A DNA stretch of 5,380 nucleotides, taken from positions 1 to 5,380 of the forward strand of contig CAKZOY010000417.1 of the NCBI GenBank assembly GCA_937138275.1, in the 5' to 3' direction. Shown here in pieces: positions 1 to 5,361 of this stretch. The position numbers were made by a program, and so were the translations under genes. Source of the DNA: an uncultured Chloroflexota bacterium (lineage in GTDB: Bacteria > Chloroflexota > Anaerolineae > B4-G1 > DUEL01). How positions within the stretch are numbered: the first letter of the stretch is position 1; every line of letters begins with the position of its first letter. Under the pieces are notes generated by a model. The model was not told where the DNA came from. It searched no databases and saw only the letters and a list, made by a program, of their open reading frames with translations.

Positions 1-143
1 GAGAGTCCCAACCATAGCCCCAGCGCGACCACTCCGGCCGCAATGACCAGATGGATCGGCATGTTCCGCTGGGTACGAATGGCGTAGAAAAGGCCGGAGA
101 ACGCGTGACCGAAAGCCCGGAGGAGACGAACGCGGCGCATCAT
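1..143 (-). CDS. dgkA: DgkA-family lipid kinase (diacylglycerol/undecaprenol kinase), 5' part only
   Basis: The first 47 residues of a small integral-membrane kinase are present; the gene runs off the left edge. The family phosphorylates diacylglycerol or undecaprenol at the inner membrane with ATP, feeding lipid or lipid-carrier recycling. The sequence shows the family's N-terminal signature: an amphipathic FGHAFSGLFYAIRTQRN stretch (residues 11-27), then PIH and the start of the first membrane helix (about 31-47). Two tandem ATG codons (143-141 and 140-138) could start it. The first gives an ATGA overlap with the ybeY stop, the second a TGATG overlap. No clear Shine-Dalgarno lies upstream, so translation is probably coupled to ybeY. 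ybeY next to dgkA is a familiar bacterial arrangement. Residue 25 is Gln where most homologues have Glu (ERN in Gram-positive proteins, E28 in E. coli), a residue that binds the metal of Mg-ATP. The second conserved Glu and most of the membrane core are outside the window. Confidence 0.85.
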   Translation of the reverse strand, partial: MMRRVRLLRAFGHAFSGLFYAIRTQRNMPIHLVIAAGVVALGLWLGL

Positions 144-601
144 TCGGGAAGGTTGACCGAAACCCCCAGCGCCTTCAGGATGGTCTCCTGCGCGGCCCAC
201 ATTCGGGAACGCTCCGGTTCGCTCTGGTCGTCGTGGCCCAGGAGGTGCAGGACGCCATGGACGACCAGGAGTTGCAGTTCCGCCTGAACGGAATGGCCGG
301 CCTCGGCGGCCTGTTCCTCGGCCCGAGGGTACGAGATGGCGATGTCGCCCAGATAGCGGGGAAAACCCGGCGCGCTGACGAAGGGCCCGCGCGCCTCGTT
401 GGGGAACGCCAGAACGTCCGTGGGGGCGTCTATGCCCCGAAAGCGACGGTTCAGTTCCTGCAAACTTTCATCGTCGGTGATGACGATGGCAACCTCCACC
501 GCGAGGGCGTCCTGATGAACCAGAGTCGCCACTGCCGTGTGTCGGAGGACATCCAGGTCCACCGGCCAATCCCCCTCACTCTGTACGTCCACCCAGTACA
601 T
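140..601 (-). CDS. ybeY: Endoribonuclease YbeY (16S rRNA maturation factor)
   Basis: The protein has 153 residues, normal for YbeY, a zinc-dependent single-strand endoribonuclease in the cytoplasm that takes part in 16S rRNA 3'-end maturation and ribosome quality control. Family blocks appear in order: LNRRFRG at 50-56, PTDVLAFP at 60-67, GDIAIS at 85-90 and the metal motif HGVLHLLGHDD at 115-125. The usual motif is HGxLHLxGYDH with three zinc-binding histidines. Here H115 and H119 are kept, but the third ligand position (125) is Asp, and the preceding Tyr is His123. Asp can replace the third His in some zinc hydrolases such as snapalysin, so activity may be kept. I chose the ATG at 601, which shares one base with the upstream stop (TGATG). 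A longer reading frame to 730 would add 43 residues out of keeping with the family and overlap the upstream gene by 130 nt. A G-rich stretch just upstream is a weak ribosome site, so coupling is likely. Confidence 0.93.
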   Translation of the reverse strand: MYWVDVQSEGDWPVDLDVLRHTAVATLVHQDALAVEVAIVITDDESLQELNRRFRGIDAPTDVLAFPNEARGPFVSAPGFPRYLGDIAISYPRAEEQAAEAGHSVQAELQLLVVHGVLHLLGHDDQSEPERSRMWAAQETILKALGVSVNLPE

Positions 602-1269
602 CACCCGCCCCACCAGGCCAGCAGTTGCTGGATATTCATCACGACCGCGTAAATCCGCCCGACCAGAACGGTTAAACTGGCGGTCAGGGCGATACCGAAA
701 GCCGCTCCGAAAGCAGCCAGCAGGAACCAACGCCCGATCTGCCCCAAGAGGCCCACGCTACCTTTCCAGATATAGCGCAGAGGGGCCTTCTGAGGGTCAG
801 CAAACGCAAAAGCCAGAAGCGCACAGATAGTTCCGAAGGCCGTCAGCAGACCGTTCACCAGTCCCGATAAGCCCTGTTGAAGCCATGTCCCAATAGAACC
901 CACCGCGGCGGTCTGGGGGAGAATCGTCCCCAGGAGGGCCCCGCCGATCGCCACGGCCGCGCCCACACCGACCAGAAACGCGGTGGAGAAATTGCCCAGC
1001 GCAGCCCAGCGCGGGAATCCCTTGAAAAGCAGGAGAATCCCCAGTATCAGAGGGATCGCAACACCCACCCGATCAGCCGAATTGCCCCGGAGGGCCGGCA
1101 ATGTCATCTGGAGGACGGTCACCACCGTAACAGCGACCCCATATCCCACCGTGACCCCGACCAGAAGGTGCAACGCCAGGCGATACAGGGGGTTGTCGCC
1201 CAGGATGTAACTGAGCACCATCAACGTCAGCAGGGTGCCGACGATCAGACCGATCAGGTCCGCTGTCAT
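601..1269 (-). CDS. Uncharacterised multi-pass membrane protein (222 aa)
   Basis: This is a very hydrophobic 222-residue protein with about six predicted membrane helices, near residues 4-23, 32-55, 67-83, 91-117, 132-155 and 178-205. No enzymatic motif is visible. Notable features are SYILGDNPLYRLALHLLVGV at 20-39, a GVGAAVAIGGALLGTILPQ stretch at 101-119, and a loop with ADPQK at 157-161. It resembles, from memory, an unnamed membrane family of Chloroflexota; I cannot give a function. The ATG at 1269 overlaps the stop of the zinc-ribbon gene as ATGA and is preceded by GGAGG about 9 nt upstream, which decides the start. An in-frame ATG at 1332 would overlap the neighbour by 67 nt. Tight coupling to the zinc-ribbon gene suggests the two proteins work in one membrane complex (inference). 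Confidence 0.8.
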   Translation of the reverse strand: MTADLIGLIVGTLLTLMVLSYILGDNPLYRLALHLLVGVTVGYGVAVTVVTVLQMTLPALRGNSADRVGVAIPLILGILLLFKGFPRWAALGNFSTAFLVGVGAAVAIGGALLGTILPQTAAVGSIGTWLQQGLSGLVNGLLTAFGTICALLAFAFADPQKAPLRYIWKGSVGLLGQIGRWFLLAAFGAAFGIALTASLTVLVGRIYAVVMNIQQLLAWWGG

Positions 1270-3575
1270 CGTTTCCGCCCTCCAAAGACAAAGATGAGCG
1301 CCCCAAGAACTGCGAGGGCCGCCGTCGCCCATTGGGCCAGCCCCAGCGAGGTCAAATAATACTCATATTCCCGTCCACGCCCGGTATCCAGTTGCCGCTC
1401 GTACACCGCTCCTCCAACCAGGCCGGAGATGGCGCCGCGTATCTGACCGGCGGAGATGTAAGGAGCACCCAGCAGTTCCGCCCGAGCGCTCAAGGCTCCC
1501 ACGATAGGAAGCCCGGGGGCAACGGTAGAAACCTGCTCCACCCAGATGCGCAGGTCATCCGGTTGAGCCGCCAGCACCACCACCATTCCCACGTCGGCCA
1601 CTGAGCGGACCCCCGCCATCGCTTCTATCTGTGCAGCGGGCAGTCCGGTGCTTGCTTCGGTACGGCTGTCCAGACTTCCGATCACTTCCCGCACACCGGC
1701 TGCCTGTCCCGGCACATAGCCCAGATTGGCGATGCGCTGGAGCCGCTCCTGGGTATCGGCCAGGCGGGAGGCCAGCAGCGCTTCGGCGGATGCGGGCCCC
1801 TCCATTCGGGTACTTACCAGTACCAGGCGCGCTTGCTGGCGCAGGAGATGGTCTATGAGCGGGCCAGCGACCCGGTCCATCTCCTCCGCCTCTGCCGGAC
1901 CGTATTCCCATGCCACCAGCACCGGGGTATTGGGAGGCAACTGTCCCACCATTGTGAAGAGCATATCGGCCCCCGGCGCAGCGGGTTGACCGAAGAAGGG
2001 CAGCCGTACCACCATTGGGGCGATGATCGCGGCAATGAGTGCCAGTCCCACCAGGAGACGGACCACCATCCATCCGCTCTGGCGGCGGGTTTCCCGTGGT
2101 ACGGCCCGCGGTATGACCAGGGGCCGCGAAAGCAGCCCCTGGAGGAGTTCCGCCCGCGCCACAGTCGCCGGACTGGGGCCTTGCGGCAAAACCGGTTTCG
2201 CAGTGACCGGCATATCCAGGCCACTCCCAATGGGCAACAGTCCTCGCAATCCTGCCAGCAGCCCCTCGCTCTCCACCGGCTCTTCCACCACTGCCACTTC
2301 CTCCCGGGGTTGCATCGCTCGCAACCACTCGGGAATCTCCGCCGGGACCAGTCCTCCAAAATCCGCCGGAGGAGCAGCGGGCTGCTCTCCTTCCAGTACC
2401 TTCAGCCAATCGGGTAACTCCACCCCTGTGGCGGGGAGGGCCTCTTCTTCTTCCTCCAAAACGAGGGGCGGCACGGTAGCCTGTTCCACCGGCGCTGCTC
2501 TGGGGGAAACATCCAGGATTACCGGCGGGACGCGCTCCGATGGGCCCTCTGGCGGAACAGGCTCCAGCCCCCTGAGCCAATCGGAGATTTCGCCAGGCGG
2601 GAGGGGCGGTGCAATTTCCTGTGACGGCACCGGAGGGGGCGATGGTTCCTCAAAAGTAAAGGGAGGCGGTCCAGCGGGTGTCCCTTCAGGTGGTGTCGGT
2701 CCTGCCAGTTCTTTCAGCCAGTCCGGCATCTCCGCTGCCGGGGGCGCCTCCTCCGGGGCAATCGGCGCGGCGGGAGATTCCAGTCCGCGCAGCCAATCCG
2801 GCACCTCTGCCGCGGGCACTTCTGCTGCCGGGGCCGCCTCCTCCGGGACGATCGGCGCGGCGGGAGATTCCAGTCCGCGCAGCCAATCCGGCACCTCTGC
2901 CGCGGGCACTTCTGCTGCCGGGGCCGCCTCCTCCGGGACGATCGGCGCGGCGGGAGCCTCCAGCCCGCGCAGCCAGTCCGGCACCTCTGCCGCGGGCACT
3001 TCTGCTGCCGGGGCCGCCTCCTCCGGGGCAATCGGCGCGGCGGGTGCCTCCAGCCCGCGCAGCCAGTCCGGCACCTCTGCCGCAGGTGTGAGTTCCCCCG
3101 GGACAGAGGGCTCTACCGGGCCTATCACTTCCTGCAACCAGTCCGGCGCCTCCAGGAGGGGAGACGGTTCCTCCGGAACAATGGTCTCTCCTGGGGAGGC
3201 GGGTTCCACCCCGGTCAGCCAGGAAGGAAGCTCCAGAGGGCCAATTTCTTCTTCCGCCACACCCTTACCACCCGCCTCGGCAGCGAAATCCTGCAGTTCG
3301 GAGAACCGGTCCCTTGCCGTTTCCTCCAGAGGGACGGAGGGAAGAGAGATTCCTTTGATAGGCGCAGGGCGCTGGGGTTTCTCTCCCTCCGGAGGCTGTG
3401 AGGGACCTGGGGGAATTAGCCGGGTATTGCAGCGGTCACAGTATACATTGCCCACCGGATTCAGCGCGCCGCACGTCGGGCAGCGTAGACCGGTGGCGGG
3501 CAGGGGAGACCCGCACTCGTTACAGAATTTGCTCCCCTGGCGATTCGCCGTCCCGCACTTCGGACAGTAAATCAT
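1266..3575 (-). CDS. Double zinc-ribbon protein with W-L motif linker, membrane helix and outer domain (769 aa)
   Basis: Domains in order: two zinc ribbons, each CxxC-x10-CxxC (Cys 4, 7, 18, 21 and Cys 32, 35, 46, 49); a Pro/Glu/Ala-rich, probably disordered linker (about 55-495) carrying ten motifs of the form [PS]-[DSE]-W-L; a membrane helix (about 503-523) preceded by basic RETRRQ; a mixed alpha/beta-looking domain (about 524-745); a second helix (748-765); and a GGRKR tail. The positive-inside rule puts the ribbons, linker and tail in the cytoplasm and the 220-residue domain outside. That domain contains NLGYVPG (617-623) and GQIRGAISGLVGGAVYE (710-726), blocks I recall from unnamed Chloroflexota proteins; I do not know its function. 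I chose ATG 3575 over the in-frame TTG at 3590, because it has a GAGG ribosome site 5 nt upstream and places the first ribbon at the N-terminus; the TTG has none. The stop overlaps the next gene's ATG (ATGA). The linker includes a 90-bp tandem repeat. Confidence 0.88.
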   Translation of the reverse strand: MIYCPKCGTANRQGSKFCNECGSPLPATGLRCPTCGALNPVGNVYCDRCNTRLIPPGPSQPPEGEKPQRPAPIKGISLPSVPLEETARDRFSELQDFAAEAGGKGVAEEEIGPLELPSWLTGVEPASPGETIVPEEPSPLLEAPDWLQEVIGPVEPSVPGELTPAAEVPDWLRGLEAPAAPIAPEEAAPAAEVPAAEVPDWLRGLEAPAAPIVPEEAAPAAEVPAAEVPDWLRGLESPAAPIVPEEAAPAAEVPAAEVPDWLRGLESPAAPIAPEEAPPAAEMPDWLKELAGPTPPEGTPAGPPPFTFEEPSPPPVPSQEIAPPLPPGEISDWLRGLEPVPPEGPSERVPPVILDVSPRAAPVEQATVPPLVLEEEEEALPATGVELPDWLKVLEGEQPAAPPADFGGLVPAEIPEWLRAMQPREEVAVVEEPVESEGLLAGLRGLLPIGSGLDMPVTAKPVLPQGPSPATVARAELLQGLLSRPLVIPRAVPRETRRQSGWMVVRLLVGLALIAAIIAPMVVRLPFFGQPAAPGADMLFTMVGQLPPNTPVLVAWEYGPAEAEEMDRVAGPLIDHLLRQQARLVLVSTRMEGPASAEALLASRLADTQERLQRIANLGYVPGQAAGVREVIGSLDSRTEASTGLPAAQIEAMAGVRSVADVGMVVVLAAQPDDLRIWVEQVSTVAPGLPIVGALSARAELLGAPYISAGQIRGAISGLVGGAVYERQLDTGRGREYEYYLTSLGLAQWATAALAVLGALIFVFGGRKR
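2731..3084 (-). repeat. In-frame 90-bp tandem repeat (30-aa units) inside the zinc-ribbon gene
   Basis: Four successive units lie at 2731-2820, 2821-2910, 2911-3000 and 3001-3084 (the last incomplete), with a 90-bp period. The block agcca(a/g)tccggcacctct recurs exactly at 2791, 2881, 2971 and 3061. The two central units differ at only 4 of 90 bases. Each codes for one 30-residue module with VPDWLRGLE followed by a Pro/Ala stretch and a PEEA segment. Near-identity at DNA level points to recent unequal duplication, so copy number may vary between strains or be collapsed in short-read assemblies. The frame is kept because 90 is divisible by three. Confidence 0.95.
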
Positions 3576-3579
3576 CGGT

Positions 3580-3586
3580 TCCTCAC
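3580..3586 (-). promoter_or_regulatory. Ribosome binding site deciding the zinc-ribbon gene start
   Basis: On the minus strand this reads GTGAGGA, with the GAGG core 5 nt before the ATG at 3575. It lies between the possible TTG start at 3590 and the ATG, so it can serve only the ATG. It slightly overlaps the stop codon (3589-3587) of the preceding gene. Confidence 0.6.
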
Positions 3587-4216
3587 TCAATCGCTATACG
3601 GACGGTCGGCTCCTATCAGCACGCGCAGGCCGATCAGCAGGGTGCCTAACCCCACACCGATGAGCAGACCGCGCATTCCAGCCATCGCCGGAACACTCAT
3701 CCACCACGTTCGCAGAGCAACCACTCGGTCACCGAGCAGTGCCGGGACGGGCAATGTCCCCAGCAGGACGATGAGGGCAGCGATCAGGAAGATGAGGACT
3801 CCCGCCTCCCGGCGATGACGCACCAGACGGAAAAGTGCGACAACCAGAACAAAAGCCACCAGGCCAGCGACGGTGGCCTGAAGGGGGGAAAGAACATAGC
3901 GAAACCACCAGTCGCCCAGAACTCGGAAAGGTGGGAGCAGGAGAGCCACTGTAGTCAGCCCCAGACTGCCCAGGGCCGACAGGACCAGCATGAGACTGTA
4001 GATTCTCCCGGATTTCCTGGAGCGCCCCAGATGAACTCGCAGAATGTTGAAAAAGCCGAGGATAAAGGCGAAAGCAGCAACGATGATTGCCCAGCGGATC
4101 AGTTCGCCCTGTACGGTTGTCAGGAGAGGATTGGGGAGGAGATAGCCCAGGAGGACCAGGACTCCTGCGCCCATTGCCACGGAGGCTGGAAGGATTCGCT
4201 TCATCAAACGGTCCAT
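3587..4216 (-). CDS. Uncharacterised six-helix membrane protein (209 aa)
   Basis: This is an integral-membrane protein with six likely helices, near residues 8-28, 40-60, 73-95, 109-133, 138-156 and 181-201. A basic cytoplasmic loop (RVHLGRSRKSGR, 60-71) follows helix 2 and another (RLVRHRR, 130-136) follows helix 4, so both termini are probably cytoplasmic. The C-terminus carries LIGADRPYSD. It recalls an unnamed membrane family common in Chloroflexota; no catalytic or transport signature is visible and I assign no function. The ATG at 4216 has GAGG 5 nt upstream (minus-strand GAGGTACCT before ATG). That site overlaps the tandem TGA TGA stops of the preceding gene, which fits coupled translation. 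A second Met at residue 5 is a less likely start. It lies 11 nt before the ATG of the zinc-ribbon gene. Confidence 0.82.
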   Translation of the reverse strand: MDRLMKRILPASVAMGAGVLVLLGYLLPNPLLTTVQGELIRWAIIVAAFAFILGFFNILRVHLGRSRKSGRIYSLMLVLSALGSLGLTTVALLLPPFRVLGDWWFRYVLSPLQATVAGLVAFVLVVALFRLVRHRREAGVLIFLIAALIVLLGTLPVPALLGDRVVALRTWWMSVPAMAGMRGLLIGVGLGTLLIGLRVLIGADRPYSD

Positions 4217-4226
4217 AGGTACCTCA

Positions 4227-4958
4227 TCACCAGACTCCCAGGGCCTTCAGAAAGATCAGGGCGACGATCAGCAAGCGCAATACATCCTGAGCGCGCAGGC
4301 TACCCAGATAGCGCGGAAGGCCCGCCACCCGGGCCGGTCCGGCATAGAGTTCCTCCCCGACGGCCAGGTGGGCATCGGCCGGATAGAGAGCCCCCAGCGC
4401 CGAAAGGCGGTCGGCGGCAACCGATTGGGGAATCCCTCGTCCTTCTGCGGCATGGGTAGTCAGAGCCGCCTCTTCGTCCAGCGAGCCGATCAGGACATGG
4501 CCGTGAATCCGCTCGTGCCCGAGGATATCGGCGACGCCCGCCGCGTAGACAGCAGGTTGTACGCCGATAAACCGCACTGTAGAGGGGTCGTATCGCTCCG
4601 GCGTTCCGCGCTGAGTCCACGCGCGGCGGAAGACGTCTTCTGCCAGGGGCAAAAGCGTGGGGTCCCCCACAGCAACCACGGGCGGTGTGCCGTATGCCAC
4701 CGCTGCATCGGCCAGTTCATCCATGGTCTCCAGCGCCGCAATGGACGTAAGCGTCCGGTCGCCACCGACTGCTCCCAATCCAAGGGTGAACAGAAGAGGC
4801 GCGCCGCTTTCCGCGGAATGGCCCAGTTGAGCGGGCAATTCGTCAAAGGCTGGCAGCGAGCGTAGTGAGGGAGTACGCCCCCGGCGGGCGCGGATGACCG
4901 TCCAGAGGAGAGGTAAGATCGCGATAACAATCAGCAGCCATGGCAAAACAAGTGTCAT
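4227..4958 (-). CDS. DUF6754-like membrane-anchored protein (243 aa)
   Basis: The N-terminal helix (3-22) is followed by a strongly basic RARRGR (23-28), then a soluble domain (about 30-224) and a C-terminal helix (226-241). The positive-inside rule places the soluble domain in the cytoplasm. The pattern fits what I remember of DUF6754: SLPAFDELPAQLGHSAESGAP near 33-53, alternating strand/helix segments, a YAAGVADI block (138-145), VLIGSLDEEA (155-164) and GEELYAG (201-207) followed by YLGSLRAQD (217-225) just before the last helix. The biochemical function of DUF6754 is unknown to me; the fold looks Rossmann-like (inference). The ATG at 4958 overlaps the preceding stop as ATGA and has a strong GGAGG 4 nt upstream. 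The gene ends in tandem TGA codons at 4229-4224. It lies first among the large genes of the operon. Confidence 0.82.
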   Translation of the reverse strand: MTLVLPWLLIVIAILPLLWTVIRARRGRTPSLRSLPAFDELPAQLGHSAESGAPLLFTLGLGAVGGDRTLTSIAALETMDELADAAVAYGTPPVVAVGDPTLLPLAEDVFRRAWTQRGTPERYDPSTVRFIGVQPAVYAAGVADILGHERIHGHVLIGSLDEEAALTTHAAEGRGIPQSVAADRLSALGALYPADAHLAVGEELYAGPARVAGLPRYLGSLRAQDVLRLLIVALIFLKALGVW

Positions 4959-5173
4959 CTATCCTCCGGTGAACGGATGGGCAATAAATCCTCCAGCCCC
5001 TGAATGGTCTGCTCCAGCGATGATTCATCCACCCATCCCCTCAGGAGCGGCTGAAAGAACAGAAGTACCTGGGCCGCAACCCATCCGAGAGCATGGTGGA
5101 AGTCGGCCAGTATGGGAGAAAGGACCTCCAGGCCGACCTCACGGGCGATCTGGTTTCGCTTTCCACCATCCAC
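4955..5173 (-). CDS. Small protein of unknown function (72 aa), GTG start on a probably leaderless mRNA
   Basis: This short frame is not recognised as any known family. It has a polar N-terminus with basic residues (K5, R6, R11), a hydrophobic or amphipathic middle (about 29-46, containing WVAAQVLLFFQPLL) and an acidic C-terminus (DESSLEQ, GLEDLL, SPEDR). It could be a single-helix membrane or membrane-surface protein. Support for coding: it ends in an ATGA overlap with the DUF6754-like gene, and the promoter is placed exactly at its start. GTG 5173 is the only sensible start; no internal in-frame ATG exists. No ribosome site precedes it, and the predicted transcription start is at or one base before the GTG. 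Alternatively, the stretch could be an untranslated leader of the DUF6754-like gene, which has its own strong ribosome site. Confidence 0.68.
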   Translation of the reverse strand: MDGGKRNQIAREVGLEVLSPILADFHHALGWVAAQVLLFFQPLLRGWVDESSLEQTIQGLEDLLPIRSPEDR

Positions 5174-5208
5174 AAAAAGTAGTATAGCACAAATTGGAGA
5201 GAAGACAA
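5173..5208 (-). promoter_or_regulatory. Sigma-70-type promoter with extended -10, driving the whole gene set
   Basis: Minus strand: -35 TTGTCT at 5208-5203 (4 of 6 matches to consensus), a 16-nt spacer, and -10 TATACT at 5186-5181 (5 of 6) preceded by TGC at 5189-5187, an extended -10 element. Seven bases separate the -10 from the GTG at 5173, so transcription should start at 5174 or 5173. This is the only convincing promoter in the window for the minus-strand genes, and it is correctly placed before the first one. Confidence 0.7.
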
Positions 5209-5224
5209 AACCGGGATGCCGGTT
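5209..5224 (-). other. Short hairpin abutting the -35 element
   Basis: A perfect inverted repeat: aaccgg, 4-nt loop, ccggtt. On the minus strand the stem is followed by TTGTCTTCT, giving a modest U-rich run after the stem. It might be a weak intrinsic terminator for a gene to the right of the window or an operator beside the promoter. A 6-bp stem and an interrupted U-tract make the terminator reading uncertain. Confidence 0.3.
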
Positions 5225-5274
5225 GCAGGTCGCAGGTCACAGGTCGCAGGTCGCAAAATCGCAAGGCGCAGGGG
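5225..5274. repeat. Heptanucleotide tandem repeat (gcaggtc)n
   Basis: Plus strand: gcaggtc, gcaggtc, acaggtc, gcaggtc at 5225-5252 with exact 7-bp period, followed by decayed units gcaaaatc, gcaaggc and gcagggg to 5274. This resembles the short tandemly repeated heptamers described in some cyanobacteria and seen in other GC-rich intergenic DNA. It lies just upstream of the hairpin and promoter. It could be a protein-binding array, a slippage-prone spacer or a dispersed repeat family. Confidence 0.75.
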
Positions 5275-5286
5275 AGAGTGCGCAGG

Positions 5287-5297
5287 TGCAATTTGCA
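5287..5297. other. 11-bp palindrome TGCAA-T-TTGCA
   Basis: A perfect inverted repeat with a single central base, in the AT-richer part of the upstream region about 80 bp beyond the -35 element. It is the size of a half-to-full operator, but a single copy far from the promoter is weak evidence for a regulator site. Confidence 0.25.
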
Positions 5298-5310
5298 ATA
5301 CGCTGTTGAT

Positions 5311-5361
5311 TCTCATAAAGTCGTATTACCCGGTCTTTAACAAAGTCTCACAAAGTCGTAT
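5311..5361. repeat. Two-copy 16-bp direct repeat, 35 bp apart
   Basis: tctcataaagtcgtat at 5311-5326 and tctcacaaagtcgtat at 5346-5361 match at 15 of 16 bases. The core aaagtc occurs a third time at 5342-5347, so it begins at 5317, 5342 and 5352, with the last two one helical turn (10 bp) apart. It may be part of an intergenic repeat element or a regulator-binding array. It is not coding in any frame I can support. Confidence 0.7.

Noticed and set aside
602..730. N-terminal extension of YbeY to 730
   Set aside because: The extra 43 residues do not match the family and would overlap the upstream membrane gene by 130 nt; the TGATG junction at 601 gives a normal length.
1555..2580. A 341-codon minus-strand frame within the zinc-ribbon gene
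   Set aside because: It is Gly/Arg-rich with no domain pattern, lies wholly inside the better-supported gene, and is typical of a GC-rich alternative frame.
2678..3091. Collagen-like PPPG repeats on the plus strand
   Set aside because: This is a frame-shifted reading of the same 90-bp repeat, with no ribosome site or plausible start.
2023..3570. A 515-codon open frame on the plus strand opposite the zinc-ribbon gene
   Set aside because: It is Ser/Gly/Ala low-complexity, and its repeats mirror the 90-bp repeat. The opposite strand has clear zinc ribbons, membrane helices and ribosome sites. GC-rich repeats readily leave such open shadows.
5041..5316. A 91-codon minus-strand frame covering the promoter and heptamer repeat
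   Set aside because: It translates the heptamer repeat as a low-complexity LRPATCD run, spans the extended -10 promoter and conflicts with the 72-aa gene.
5319..5328. Minus-strand TAATACGACT, identical to the first ten bases of the T7 phage promoter
   Set aside because: The remaining T7 promoter bases are absent and the match lies within the direct repeat; it is a coincidence.
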